Shown here one piece after another: positions 1 through 11,077 of a stretch of 64,000 nucleotides of DNA. Source of the stretch: Pseudomonas fluorescens HK44 (lineage in GTDB: Bacteria; Pseudomonadota; Gammaproteobacteria; Pseudomonadales; Pseudomonadaceae); assembly GCF_000217955.3 (NCBI RefSeq), contig NZ_AFOY02000015.1, positions 496,001 through 560,000 of the forward strand. Reading direction: 5' to 3'. The position numbers and the translations under genes are program-made. Under the pieces are notes generated by a model that did not search any database, was not told where the DNA came from, and worked only from the letters and a program-made list of their open reading frames with translations. The stretch's first letter is position 1, and each line of letters begins with the position of its first letter.

Positions 1-170
<170 letters not shown>

Positions 171-350
171 TTATCCCATGTAATCATGTCCCGCCTGGAT
201 GCGTGCATTATTTGTATTAACGGCACAGGCCCTTGACCGGGCCGCCCGCGATATGGGGCTGATTGGCCACACGGGTGTTTTAGCAGTCATCGGTAAAAGT
301 GCCCCATGCATTGTTCATCACTGCGTTCGGGTCGGTAGTGTTCCCGTTAG

Positions 351-1399
<1,049 letters not shown>

Positions 1400-1501
1400 T
1401 TACACGAGCCTGAATGCCGCTGTAGAAACATTAAGCGAGCTAACGGAGGGGGACTAGATGGGTAAATTGGCATGGACTTATGAGGGAGATTCATCAGTCC
1501 A

Positions 1502-1548
1502 GTCTGCAACACACCCAATCCTGTGTAGGCAGGAGGCGTGTTGCAGAC
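1502..1548. repeat. 11-bp perfect inverted repeat
   Basis: GTCTGCAACAC at 1502-1512 pairs with GTGTTGCAGAC at 1538-1548 across a 25-base loop. It lies between the 3' end of the RND pump gene (1638) and the promoter side of the aldo/keto reductase. There is no T-tract on either strand, so a classical rho-independent terminator is not supported. It could be a rho-linked 3' hairpin or a remnant of an inserted element. Confidence 0.5.
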
Positions 1549-1637
1549 GAAGCAGAGACCTCAATTTTGTTCAGAAGCGGCGCTGAGCAATCCTTCCTGA
1601 TAGCGGTGAGGCCGGTCGCACAACGCCACGGCACTCA

Positions 1638-4600
1638 TCATTCAGAAGCAAGCGTGGCATCGCCCTTCATCGGTTGAGTGCCAACGACCGTCTGGCGACC
1701 CACCTTGAACCATGCGGCGTACAGCGCCGGGACGAAGAAGATCGTCAGTAGCGTCGCCACGGTCAGGCCGCCCATGATCGCAATGGCCATCGGCCCCCAG
1801 AACACACTGCGCGTCAGCGGGATCATGGCAAGTACGGTGGCCAGTGCCGTCAGCATCACCGGACGGGCTCGGTGAATAGCGGCATCCAGCACGGCATTCC
1901 ACGGGGCACGCCCTTCAGCAATCTCGGTTTGCACCTGGTCGATCAGGATCACCGAGTTGCGCATGATCATGCCGCCCAGTGCGATGATGCCCAGGATCGC
2001 GACGAAGCCCAACGGCGACTGGAACACCAACAGCGCCGGCACCACACCGATCAGGCCCAGCGGTGCAGTCAGTATCACCATCCACATGCGGGAAAAGTTC
2101 TGCAGTTGCAGCATCAGTAGCAGCAGGATGGTGATCAGCATCAGTGGAGCCACGGCGAGCAGCGCCTTGTTGGCCTTGTCACTTTCCTCCACCGCGCCAC
2201 CCACGTCGATGCGATAGCCCGTCGGCAGTTTGGCTTCGATGTCCTTGAGCAACGGCTGGATTTCCTGTGTCACCGATACACCTTGCTCGCCATCCTTCAC
2301 GTCGGCACGCACCGTGATCGCCATGTCGCGGTTGCGGCGCCACAGCACCGGCTCTTCCAGTTCAGAGTGCACCCGTGCGATTTGCGACAGCGGCACCACC
2401 GTGCCCTGGCGCGTGTACAGGTTGATGTCTTTCAGCGTGTCGAGGTTCAAGCGTTCCTCAGGCACGGCACGGGCCACGATGTCGATCAGGTCCTCGTGCT
2501 CACGCAGCTGCGACAAGGTGGCGCCATTCATCACGGTCTGGGTCGCCAGCGACACGTCGGCCGGCGTGAGGCCCAGCGCGCTTGCCTTGTCCTGATCAAG
2601 CTGCACTTTCAGCGTGCGAACCGGGTCGTTCCAGTCGAGCTGGAGGTCGCGCACCTTCGGACTGGCCCCGACCACCTTCTCCACATCGCGGGCGATCCGA
2701 CGCACCACTTGGGTATCGGGGCCGACAACGCGGAACTGCACCGGGTAACCGACGGGCGGCCCCAGTTCAAGCCGGGTTACGCGCACCCACGCCTGCGGGA
2801 ACTGCTGGTCGGCGGTGGCCATCAGCCGGGTGCGTACCCGCTCGCGCGCATCCAGATCCTTGGTCATTACGACGAACTGGGCAAAGCCCGGATTTGGCAG
2901 CTCGGGATTGAGCGAGAGATAGAAACGCGGTGCGCCGGCGCCGGTGTAGGCGGTGAAGTACTTGACCTCCTGATCCTTCGACAGCTGTGCTTCCATCCGC
3001 TTGACCTGCTCGGTGGTCGCCGCGAAGGACGAACCTTCTTTCATGCGCAAGTCAACGACCAGCTCAGGGCGTGAACTGTTGGGGAAGAACTGCTGCGGCA
3101 CAAACTTCATGCCGGCCAGCGCCAGCGCCAGGGAGCCAAACGTTGCACCGATGACCACCCAGCGGCGCTCGATGGCGGTGTCGATCAGGCCGCGCAGCTT
3201 GCGGTAGAACTTCGAGTCATATGGATCGCCGGCATGCTGGTGCTTGCCGAAATCCTTGGGCAGCATCTTGACCGCCAGGTACGGCGTGAAGATACCCGAG
3301 CAGATCCACGAGAACAGCACCGCGGCACCGACGATCCAGAAAATGCCACCCGCGTACTCGCCGGTGGTGGACTTCGAGAGGCCGATGGGCAAGAAGCCCA
3401 CGACGGTGATTAGCGCGCCGGTCAGGCGTGGCATGGCGGTGGACTGGTAGGAGAAGGCGGCCGCCTTCACGCGGTCCATGCCGGCCTCCATCTTCACCAC
3501 CATCATTTCGATAGCGATGATCGCGTCATCGACCAACAGCCCGAGTGCGATGATCAGCGAGCCGAGCGAGATGCGCTCCAGGTTCCAGCCCATCGCCAGC
3601 ATCACCAACGCCACGCCACCCAACACCAGCGGCACCGAGGTCGCGACCACAAGGCCGGTGCGCCAGCCGAGACTGGCCAGGCTCACCGCGATCACGATGA
3701 TCAGCGCTTCCATCAGCGACCGCTCGAAGTCCCAGATCGCGTCCTTCACCGTGGAGGGTTGGTCGGCCACGCGCTCCAGTTCGACGCCGTGCGGCAGTTC
3801 GGACTGGATCTTGTCGACCGCCGTCTCCATCGCCTTGCCGAGGTCTACGATATTGCCGTCGCTGGTCATCGTGATGCCAAGCATCAGCACCGGCTGGCCA
3901 TTGTGGCGGACCGTGTAGGTTGGCGGGTCCTCAAAGCCACGCGAGACGGTCGCAATGTCGCCGAGCTTGATCAACCGCCCACCCGCGGTGATGGGCACGT
4001 TGCGGATAGCGTCTTCGCTGGCGAACTGGCCGCTCATGCGGACCATGACGCGGTCGCCGTTGGTGTCGATCTGGCCGGCGGGCAACAGGGCGTTCTGGCT
4101 CTTCAGGCTTTCGGCGATGGCCAGCGGTGTAATGCCCAGCGCTGCCAGGCGCTCATGCGAGAACTCGACGTAGACACGCTTGGCCTGCTTGCCGATGACA
4201 TCGATCTTCTTGACCATCGGCACTTTCAGCAGGCTGCGCTTGATGTCCTCGGCCGCGTCCGACAACTCGGCGTGACCGACACCGTCGCCCTTGACTGCGT
4301 ACATCAGGCCATACACGTTGCCGTACTCGTCGTTTACGATTGGGCCGATCACGCCGTCAGGCAGCTCTCGGCTCAGGTCGTTGAGTTTCTTGCGCGCCTG
4401 ATACCAGGCCTCGCGCTGGTCGGCCTTGGAGGTGCCACCGCGCACGGTCAGCGTCATGCCGGCGTAGCCTTGCCGCGCGTAGGTGACCACCTTCTCGAAG
4501 TTGTCGATCTGCTCGAATTTCTTCTCCATGCGATTGAGGACCTGGTCTTGCATCTGCTGGGCGGTAGCGCCCGGCCAGATGACGATCGTGGTCATGGAAG

Positions 4601-4736
4601 GCACGGAAAAGCTCGGATCCTCGAGCTGACCGAGCCGGGTGAAGCTGAAGACACCGGCCACCGCGACAATGAGGAGCATGAACAGGACGATGGCGCGGTG
4701 ACGCAGCGCCCAGTCGGTGAGGTTGAAGTTGTTCAT
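1638..4736 (-). CDS. RND efflux pump, inner-membrane transporter
   Basis: A 1032-residue resistance-nodulation-division transporter that would export a compound from periplasm or inner membrane by proton antiport. It starts with a membrane anchor (ALRHRAIVLFMLLIVAVAGV) and has two large periplasmic loops and twelve predicted membrane helices. The proton-relay Asp pair is visible in LGLLVDDAIIAIEMM. The length is typical of the HAE-1 branch. The ATG overlaps the stop of the membrane-fusion gene by four bases, so the two are translationally coupled. Sequence style recalls TriC-like and related Pseudomonas pumps more than MexB, but substrate cannot be read from sequence. Confidence 0.93.
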   Translation of the reverse strand: MNNFNLTDWALRHRAIVLFMLLIVAVAGVFSFTRLGQLEDPSFSVPSMTTIVIWPGATAQQMQDQVLNRMEKKFEQIDNFEKVVTYARQGYAGMTLTVRGGTSKADQREAWYQARKKLNDLSRELPDGVIGPIVNDEYGNVYGLMYAVKGDGVGHAELSDAAEDIKRSLLKVPMVKKIDVIGKQAKRVYVEFSHERLAALGITPLAIAESLKSQNALLPAGQIDTNGDRVMVRMSGQFASEDAIRNVPITAGGRLIKLGDIATVSRGFEDPPTYTVRHNGQPVLMLGITMTSDGNIVDLGKAMETAVDKIQSELPHGVELERVADQPSTVKDAIWDFERSLMEALIIVIAVSLASLGWRTGLVVATSVPLVLGGVALVMLAMGWNLERISLGSLIIALGLLVDDAIIAIEMMVVKMEAGMDRVKAAAFSYQSTAMPRLTGALITVVGFLPIGLSKSTTGEYAGGIFWIVGAAVLFSWICSGIFTPYLAVKMLPKDFGKHQHAGDPYDSKFYRKLRGLIDTAIERRWVVIGATFGSLALALAGMKFVPQQFFPNSSRPELVVDLRMKEGSSFAATTEQVKRMEAQLSKDQEVKYFTAYTGAGAPRFYLSLNPELPNPGFAQFVVMTKDLDARERVRTRLMATADQQFPQAWVRVTRLELGPPVGYPVQFRVVGPDTQVVRRIARDVEKVVGASPKVRDLQLDWNDPVRTLKVQLDQDKASALGLTPADVSLATQTVMNGATLSQLREHEDLIDIVARAVPEERLNLDTLKDINLYTRQGTVVPLSQIARVHSELEEPVLWRRNRDMAITVRADVKDGEQGVSVTQEIQPLLKDIEAKLPTGYRIDVGGAVEESDKANKALLAVAPLMLITILLLLMLQLQNFSRMWMVILTAPLGLIGVVPALLVFQSPLGFVAILGIIALGGMIMRNSVILIDQVQTEIAEGRAPWNAVLDAAIHRARPVMLTALATVLAMIPLTRSVFWGPMAIAIMGGLTVATLLTIFFVPALYAAWFKVGRQTVVGTQPMKGDATLASE

Positions 4737-5845
4737 CGGGCGGCCTGCTGCGTGGTATTCGCGTCAACAATTGCCGCGCCGGGAAGCGCGACCTTCAGTC
4801 CGGACGTCATTTTCTGGACCCCGGCGGTGACGACCAATACGCCAGCCTGCGGCCCGGAGACGAGCACTTCGTCGTTGCGATAGCCCCAAACGGCCACTCG
4901 CTCCAGTTCGACGGTGCCGACCGGATCCTTGCCCGCGGGCGTGACTACCCACAGCGCCGGCTGACCGCCGCTTTGCGTCAGTGCCGTGGCGGGTACTGCT
5001 GCCACCGAGACATTTGTCATCTTGCGCTCGGCCATCACCGTGGCGGTGGCGCCCAGTGGCAGCGCGTTCACTGGTTTGAGTCGCGCGCGATAGGTGCGCG
5101 TCTGCGCTGCAGCCTGCGGCGACAGCTCGCGCAGCGTGACATCGAAGGTCTCGTTTGGCGCGCTGGCTAGCGAGGCCTTGAAACGCGCCTCCTTGAAGGC
5201 AGACAGCTGATTCTCGGGCACATCGACGACGATCTCGGATTCATCCGGATTTGCCACTGAGACAACCGGCTGGCCCTGCGCCACGATTTGCCCCGCCTCA
5301 AAGCGCACAGCCGTGACGACGCCGCTTCGAGAGGCGCGCAGCACGGTGTACTTGAGGCGGTTGCGCGCGAGCTCAAGCTTGCGCGCCTCGGCTTCGGCGG
5401 TCGCATGCGCGGTCTGGGCATTGGTATGGGCACGCTCGTCGTCGGCCGCACTGACCGAGCCGTCAACCTTCAGCGCGGTCAGGCGCTGGCGATCCGAGTC
5501 GGCCTGATGCGTCTGCTCGACGGCAACCGCCCACTGTTGCTGCGACGCTTCTTCAGCGAGTCGGTAGTCGCTGTCATCCAGCACAGCCAGTATGTCGCCT
5601 TCGTGCACAAACTGGCCTACATCGACCTTGCGCTGGGCGACCTTGCCGTCAACGCGGAAGGCCTGTTCGACTTCATGCCGCGACTGTACGGTGCCCACGT
5701 AGCGGCTGGCTTCGCGGGCATTGTCATAGTTGATTACAACGGTGCGTACTGGCCGTGGTGCCTGCACGGCGGGCTGGTCCGGGCTACACGCGGACAGCAT
5801 GACGGCGACGGCCAGGGCGCCGGCCGCAGTAAGGGAATTCTTCAA
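4733..5845 (-). CDS. RND efflux membrane-fusion lipoprotein
   Basis: A 370-residue periplasmic adaptor linking the RND pump to the outer-membrane channel. The signal sequence ends in a lipobox (LSAC, Cys at about residue 20), so it should be lipid-anchored in the inner membrane. A barrel-sandwich/lipoyl half motif (GKVAQRKVDVGQFVHEGDIL) is followed by an alpha-hairpin and the second half (RSGVVTAVRFEAGQIVAQGQ). The start codon is TTG, preceded at good spacing by GAGGA. The gene ends in an ATGA overlap with the pump gene and begins 30 bases after the outer-membrane factor. Confidence 0.92.
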   Translation of the reverse strand: MKNSLTAAGALAVAVMLSACSPDQPAVQAPRPVRTVVINYDNAREASRYVGTVQSRHEVEQAFRVDGKVAQRKVDVGQFVHEGDILAVLDDSDYRLAEEASQQQWAVAVEQTHQADSDRQRLTALKVDGSVSAADDERAHTNAQTAHATAEAEARKLELARNRLKYTVLRASRSGVVTAVRFEAGQIVAQGQPVVSVANPDESEIVVDVPENQLSAFKEARFKASLASAPNETFDVTLRELSPQAAAQTRTYRARLKPVNALPLGATATVMAERKMTNVSVAAVPATALTQSGGQPALWVVTPAGKDPVGTVELERVAVWGYRNDEVLVSGPQAGVLVVTAGVQKMTSGLKVALPGAAIVDANTTQQAAR

Positions 5846-5875
5846 GGCGGTTCCTCTTTGAAAAGCGACAGGTTC

Positions 5876-7381
5876 TCAGGACAGTGGTGGCCGGTCGGCG
5901 TCGGTGGCTGCGCTGGGGGTGGCGGGTTGTTCGAACACCTGCCAGCCCCCGCCCAGTGCTTTGTAGAGCTGCACGCTATCGAGCAGCAGGCGGGTGTTAC
6001 TGTCGTTGGCGTTCAGGCGTGCTGCCAGGCGCGCCCGCTGCGAATCCAGCAGCGGCAACAGGTCGATCTGGCCGCGGTTATAGAGTGACTGTGCGCGGTT
6101 CTGCGCGGACTCCGCGGACGCGGCGGCCAATTGCAGCGACCCGGTGCGGCGGCGTTCCTGCGACAGCGTGACGAGGGCGTTCTCCACATCCTCAAGTGCC
6201 CGTACGATGCCGTCTTCGGCGCGCAGCAGTGCCTCGTGTTGAGCACTTTCGGCAGCCTCGTTGATCGCTTGTGTACGCCCGGCGTTGAAGATCGGCATCG
6301 CCAGCAGGCCCGCCACGTTGGTGAAGCGTGCAACGCCGAGGTCGGCGCCGTTCACATTAAGGCCCTGGCGACCGAAGGACGCGCCGAGGAAAAGTTGCGG
6401 GAACCACTCGGCGGCGGCCTGCTGGCGGCGCGCATTGGCTGCGTCGAGCTGTGCCATCAGCGCCAGCACGTCAGGTCGGCGTTGCAGCAGCGCGGCGGGC
6501 TGCCCCGGCTTGGCCTCGGGCACCGTTGCCACATCGCTACTTGAGGGCTGGATGTTCGCGTTATTGAAGGACTGGTCGGCGATCAGCACCGCGATACGAT
6601 GGCGCGACACAGCCGCCAGCGTTTCCAGCGGCGGAATCTGCGCCCGCGCCGATAAGGCGTCGGTCTGCGCGCGCTCGACGTCGAAGGCGGATGCCAGCCC
6701 CGCCTGCTGGCGCGCGGTGATCAGGCGCAGCGTCTCGTCCTGCATCGCCGAGATGGCGCGCAGCGTCGCGACCTGGCGCTGCGCGCCGACCAGTGAGAAG
6801 TAGTTGCTGACAACGTCGCTCATCACCAGCAGGCGTACGCCGCGCATGCTGTCCTGCGCGGCCAGCGCATCGGCGTTGGCCGCCGCTGCACCAGCGCGCA
6901 GGCGACCGCTCAGGTCGAGTTCCCAAGAGACGTCCAGGCCCACACCGGTGGTCTTGGTATCCGGAACAGCCTGTTTCGCGGCCGAGTTGTAGCCGGTGCT
7001 GCTATCGCTGCCGGAGACGGATGCGCCGACGCTCGGGAACAGCCAGGAACGGCTGACCGTTTCGCCGGCACGCGCGGCGCGCAGGCGCTCGGCGGCAATC
7101 TTGACGTCGCGGTTCTCGCGCGCTGCTCGGCGCACCAGATCCGTCAGCACCGGGTCGTGGTAAACCTCCCACCATGCCGCCTCGGGTTCCATCTCGGAGG
7201 ATGTGCTCGCGGCGAAGTTGCTCGGCAGTTCGACCGACGGCTTGACGACCGGGGTGGAGCAGCCGCCCAGGGCGAGGGCGATTGAAGTGGCAAGGGCGGC
7301 TGCAACGGCGAGCCCGGCCCGTTGCAAGGTCGCCCGACCGGTGTGGAGGGGCAGTGGAAAGGAAACTGGAAGTCGCGGCAT
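5876..7381 (-). CDS. Outer-membrane efflux factor, NodT/OprM-type lipoprotein
   Basis: A 501-residue TolC-fold channel for the tripartite pump. It has a long N-terminal extension and signal peptide ending in a lipobox (ALGGCST), then two repeats of the outer-membrane efflux domain with long alpha-helical stretches such as NRDVKIAAERLRAARAGE and the equivalent ERRRTGSLQLAAASAESAQ. The C-terminal QLYKALGGGW motif is typical of the NodT family. It is the first of three pump genes on the minus strand, an order (OMF, MFP, RND) seen in several Pseudomonas pumps. Confidence 0.92.
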   Translation of the reverse strand: MPRLPVSFPLPLHTGRATLQRAGLAVAAALATSIALALGGCSTPVVKPSVELPSNFAASTSSEMEPEAAWWEVYHDPVLTDLVRRAARENRDVKIAAERLRAARAGETVSRSWLFPSVGASVSGSDSSTGYNSAAKQAVPDTKTTGVGLDVSWELDLSGRLRAGAAAANADALAAQDSMRGVRLLVMSDVVSNYFSLVGAQRQVATLRAISAMQDETLRLITARQQAGLASAFDVERAQTDALSARAQIPPLETLAAVSRHRIAVLIADQSFNNANIQPSSSDVATVPEAKPGQPAALLQRRPDVLALMAQLDAANARRQQAAAEWFPQLFLGASFGRQGLNVNGADLGVARFTNVAGLLAMPIFNAGRTQAINEAAESAQHEALLRAEDGIVRALEDVENALVTLSQERRRTGSLQLAAASAESAQNRAQSLYNRGQIDLLPLLDSQRARLAARLNANDSNTRLLLDSVQLYKALGGGWQVFEQPATPSAATDADRPPLS

Positions 7382-7498
7382 CGCATTGGACTCGTGTGGA
7401 TTCGAGATGGCAACAGCGTAGGGTCAGGTATGCGCGAAGTCGTCAGCGAAGCGTCGCCGTTCGGTCGCCATATCGAACGTTCATTGATGTTGCAGACG

Positions 7499-7714
7499 TC
7501 ACTCGCCGTCGGTATCTGTCGTGTGCTCGCCGGTCGCCGACACGAGGTCCGAGGCAATCGACTCCAGCAGCTCTTCGGCGGACGAGAACTCGCGCTGACG
7601 CCCGGTGACGAGGTTTTCGAGGCGGCCGACGAGGGCCCCCGGCGCAGCATCGCCACGCAGTTTCACTACGTACGAGCGGCGGCTCGGGTACTTGGATTCA
7701 GGGTTCAGGATCAT
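7499..7714 (-). CDS. Small conserved protein between regulator and pump genes
   Basis: A 71-residue protein starting at the ATG read as MILNPESKYPSRRSY; a TTG 18 bases upstream is possible but not preferred. It has no signal peptide or membrane helix. The core (YVVKLRGDAAPGALVGRLEN followed by an acidic helix FSSAEELLESIASDL) looks like a compact folded protein and resembles small unnamed proteins I recall beside winged-helix/TPR regulators in Pseudomonas and relatives; I cannot name a function. It lies 117 bases before the outer-membrane factor gene and 105 after the regulator gene, all on one strand. Confidence 0.6.
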   Translation of the reverse strand: MILNPESKYPSRRSYVVKLRGDAAPGALVGRLENLVTGRQREFSSAEELLESIASDLVSATGEHTTDTDGE

Positions 7715-7837
7715 CGCAGACCAGGGGCTCAAGAAAGTTCGACCACAGCGTAGGCCGCCCCCTGGGTCGAGTCGTAAGCGAAAGGTCAGACTTCGGTCGG
7801 GACTGCGCCGCTCCCACAGGGTTGCGCCCTTGGCGCT

Positions 7838-10735
7838 TCAAGCAGGCTTGGCAGCCTGAAGCAGTGAGCGTGCACGTTTCACCAACTCGGTTCCGTCAGT
7901 TTCGGGTGACTGGTCAATCAGCGTCGCCAATGCCTGGTGGTCCTCGGCGGTGGCGCCGTGGTGCTCGCACAGTTCGACCAGCGCGAGCAGTTCCAGCCAC
8001 GGTGCTTCCTGAGCACGAGCCTCCTCAATCGCATGCCGAACGGCAGTGTTGCCAGCGTCGAGCCGGCCCTGCATTCGCGCAATCGCTGCCTCCAGTAGCA
8101 ACAGTTGCGGCAGGTATACGCGCTCGCCCAGTTCTTCCCCGACCCGTAGTGCTTGCTCCAGCTCGACGCGGGCGGCGTCGTAATCTCCCGCCAGCAGCAA
8201 CGCCTCGGCGGCGTAGCCGAGCACCTCACTGGCGCCGGCGCGCATGCCGAGCCCGGTGTGTTCTTCGTAGGCCTCGCGGATGCGTCGGTAGCCGTCGCGC
8301 GGCGCGCCATTGCGCGCGTCGGCCCAGCCGCGCCACCAGCGGCAAGCCGTACGTCCCAATGCGAGCGAATACTTATCGACCAGCGTCTGCATGTCGTCAG
8401 CCAGCGCTGCTACGCGCACAGGGTTGCCCATCCGCACCTCGATCAACACCTCCTGCCAGGTGGCGACCAGCCAGGTCATAGGTTGGCGAAGCATCTGCGC
8501 GCGGGTCCGCGCCTGCTGCATGTGGGTTCGGCCTTGCTCTATTAGCCCGGAACGTACGAGCTCTATGGCCAGCATTCCGTGCAGCATGACCTGAGGATCA
8601 GCTGCAAAAATCTCGTCCGCCTCGATGTCCAGCGGCTCGGCAATCGCGAAGGCGCGCTCCAGCCAACTGCGGGTTGTTTGTGTGTGACCCTGAAGGTGAT
8701 GCACTTCGCCCTGCACGATGCACGCCGCCAGCATGAGCGCTGGATCGTTCGTCTCGGAGGAGAGGGTTTCGGCACGTTCCGCCACCTCCAGCGCCAGCGC
8801 ATAGTCGCCGCGCAGACCCAGCAGATAGCCGAATCCGTGCAGCAGTCGACCGCGCATTGGATGCTCGGGTACATCCGCTAGCAGTGTGTACGCGCGTTCG
8901 AACGCGTTCCTGGCTTCGTTGCCGACACCGAACGTGTGAAACGCCGACACGCCCTGCAGCGTGGCCAAGGTAATTTCTAGCGTAGCGCGCTCGGTCCCGC
9001 CCGGAGCCTGCGTCAGCAGGGCCAACGCGCGCTCAGTGAGGGCGATGCACAAGGCCGGGCTGAAGTGCAGCAGCGCGGCTTCTGCGGCCTCGGCGTAGTA
9101 GCGCAGCGCAATCATCGGCTGCCGGGCCCGGTCAAAGTGCATTGCCAGCTCCGAGGCAGCAATCGGTACACCGGCCGTGCGCTCGCGTTCGAGGGCCGCG
9201 CCCACCTGGCGATGGAGGTGAGTGCGCAATGAACGGGGCGTGCGGTCGTACAGCACCTGGCGGAAGAGAGCATGCCGGAACGAGTAGGGTAGCTCTACCG
9301 TCTCTTCAACTTCGGTGGCCCGCGACCGTGTGAGCCATAACTGCTCGCGCACCAGTTCCTCGCAGGTGTCGGCCACAGAAGCGAGGTCGCGCTCGAGGGC
9401 CAGCGAAACTGTCTCGACCCGGAATTCGACTCCGCACACCGCTGCCGCCGAGAGCAGCGCACGCTGCTCCTGTCCGAGCTTGGAAATGTAGTGATCGATG
9501 ATGGCCGCGAGGTTCTCGGGGACCGCCAATCCTGCCAGCCGGGCCTCAATGGTGGCATCGTCGTCCGTTGGGGCTATCACCTCACTGATGACAGACGATA
9601 CAAACAACGGCACACCGTCAGTGCGCTCGTGCAGGGCCCGCACGAAAGTTTCATCTCGCGCCAACGAGAGGGAATGCAGCGCAACATAGTCAGCGACCTC
9701 GGTTTCCGAGAACGGATCGAGCACCACTTCCTCGCACAGACGTTGCAGGCGCAGTTCGTGGCGCAACGAGCTGAGCGGATGATCGAGCGCTACCACCTCG
9801 GCGAGGCGAAAGCTCGACAGCCACATAAACCGCATGCGGCTACGTCGCCGCGCCAGATAGTCGATGAGCTGGACCGTCGCCCGATCGCTCCAGTGCAGGT
9901 CTTCGGTCACCAGCAACAGCGGGCGCTGCTCCGTGTAGCGGTCCAGCAGTTCGCCCATTTCCCGCAGCATGCGGTCCGGACCGATGCCGGCAAGCTCGCG
10001 CCGCAATGCGTCGCGCTCCTCTGTAGTGCTTAGCCACGGCAGTTGCAGCAGCCAGGTCGGCGCCACGGCGCGCAACAGCGCCGGCAGGGTGGGGTCGCTG
10101 CGGCACAGATCGGCCAATGCCTCCAGCACCGGCAGGTACGGCTCACCGCTGCCGTAGTGTTCCACGCAATGGCCGCGTGCGCAGGCGATGCCGCCAAGGC
10201 TGGCGAGGAAATGTTCGATCAACGTGGTCTTGCCAATCCCCGGTTCTCCAGCGAGCCAGACCACCGCACGTTGGCCGCCGTAAGCCCGCTCCCACGCCCG
10301 TTGCAGTCTTGAAACCTCGTCGGTGCGACCGATGAATGGCGGCGACGGTTGCGCACCAGCCGGGGGTAACGTCGTGGATGCAGGCGACATCGACGGGGCA
10401 GGGGACGGCGCAGCGATGAAGCGATAGCCGCGCCGCGACACCGTCTCGATAAAGCGGGGCTGCCTGGGGTCGTCGCCCAACACTTTGCGCAGATCGCTGA
10501 TGGCCGTCTTCAGCACTGAATCGCTGACAAACCGATGCCCCCACACGGCATCAAGCAAGGCATCCTTGGTCACCAGCGATCCCGGCTGGCGTGCAAGTAC
10601 GCACAGCAGAGTGAAGGGTGTCGGCGCCAACGCCACGGCTTCTCCATTACGTAACAAGCAGGCGTTGGCCTCGTCGAGCTCGAACTCGACGAAGCAGAGT
10701 TGGACGGGGTTCGGATGGAGCTGCGGACGCGCCAC
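7838..10735 (-). CDS. Large transcriptional regulator: winged helix + ATPase + TPR
   Basis: A 965-residue protein. Residues ~15-110 are an OmpR/PhoB-type winged helix (FTLLCVLARQPGSLVTKDAL, then RRGYRF). After a Pro/Ser-rich linker comes a STAND-like ATPase with Walker A in AGEPGIGKTTL and a Walker B-like LLLVTEDLHWSD. The C-terminal half consists of TPR-like helical repeats. The start is GTG at 10735, because AGGA sits 9 bases upstream and no ATG lies closer than 10855. Such proteins usually sense a ligand through the repeat domain and activate neighbouring genes; the pump operon directly downstream on the same strand is the likely target. Divergent from the flavin hydroxylase gene. Confidence 0.88.
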   Translation of the reverse strand: MARPQLHPNPVQLCFVEFELDEANACLLRNGEAVALAPTPFTLLCVLARQPGSLVTKDALLDAVWGHRFVSDSVLKTAISDLRKVLGDDPRQPRFIETVSRRGYRFIAAPSPAPSMSPASTTLPPAGAQPSPPFIGRTDEVSRLQRAWERAYGGQRAVVWLAGEPGIGKTTLIEHFLASLGGIACARGHCVEHYGSGEPYLPVLEALADLCRSDPTLPALLRAVAPTWLLQLPWLSTTEERDALRRELAGIGPDRMLREMGELLDRYTEQRPLLLVTEDLHWSDRATVQLIDYLARRRSRMRFMWLSSFRLAEVVALDHPLSSLRHELRLQRLCEEVVLDPFSETEVADYVALHSLSLARDETFVRALHERTDGVPLFVSSVISEVIAPTDDDATIEARLAGLAVPENLAAIIDHYISKLGQEQRALLSAAAVCGVEFRVETVSLALERDLASVADTCEELVREQLWLTRSRATEVEETVELPYSFRHALFRQVLYDRTPRSLRTHLHRQVGAALERERTAGVPIAASELAMHFDRARQPMIALRYYAEAAEAALLHFSPALCIALTERALALLTQAPGGTERATLEITLATLQGVSAFHTFGVGNEARNAFERAYTLLADVPEHPMRGRLLHGFGYLLGLRGDYALALEVAERAETLSSETNDPALMLAACIVQGEVHHLQGHTQTTRSWLERAFAIAEPLDIEADEIFAADPQVMLHGMLAIELVRSGLIEQGRTHMQQARTRAQMLRQPMTWLVATWQEVLIEVRMGNPVRVAALADDMQTLVDKYSLALGRTACRWWRGWADARNGAPRDGYRRIREAYEEHTGLGMRAGASEVLGYAAEALLLAGDYDAARVELEQALRVGEELGERVYLPQLLLLEAAIARMQGRLDAGNTAVRHAIEEARAQEAPWLELLALVELCEHHGATAEDHQALATLIDQSPETDGTELVKRARSLLQAAKPA

Positions 10736-10982
10736 GTTTGATTCCTGAAGACTAAAAACATAGTTGTGCGCTGTGAAGCATGGCTTCCATGACAACGCTG
10801 ATCGGCTTAGAAGCCAAGCCTCACCGGTCGGAAACTGACGCGGGCGTGACTTCACTCCTCAGGCATCCGGGATTCATCTCTTCGGACCAGACTCGATTGG
10901 CCAGCCCCCTGACACCTTCAGCACAACCCAAGTGGCCTCATTTGGGTGTAGTAATGATCTCAAAAAAATAATGACTAAAACA

Positions 10983-11009
10983 TCAATATTGAAATATCTC
11001 TCAATATTG
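10983..11009. promoter_or_regulatory. Paired palindromes, candidate operator of the catabolic cluster
   Basis: The 342-base gap between the regulator (minus) and the hydroxylase (plus) is AT-rich near its right end. TCAATATTGA at 10983-10992 is a perfect 10-base palindrome; CAATATTG recurs at 11002-11009. The centres are 18 bases apart, close to two helical turns, and lie about 70-95 bases before the hydroxylase ATG. This is a plausible site for the TetR protein encoded two genes downstream; binding is inferred. Confidence 0.5.
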
Positions 11010-11077
11010 CATACCTTCACATTGCCTGACGATGAGACCGGCGCGTCTCACGACTTCAATCACAACAAGGGCTCGAT

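Noticed and set aside
7790..7830. REP-like fragment near CGCTCCCACAG downstream of the regulator gene
   Set aside because: Only a half-site of the common Pseudomonas repeat is visible and no partner of opposite orientation, so it was not called.
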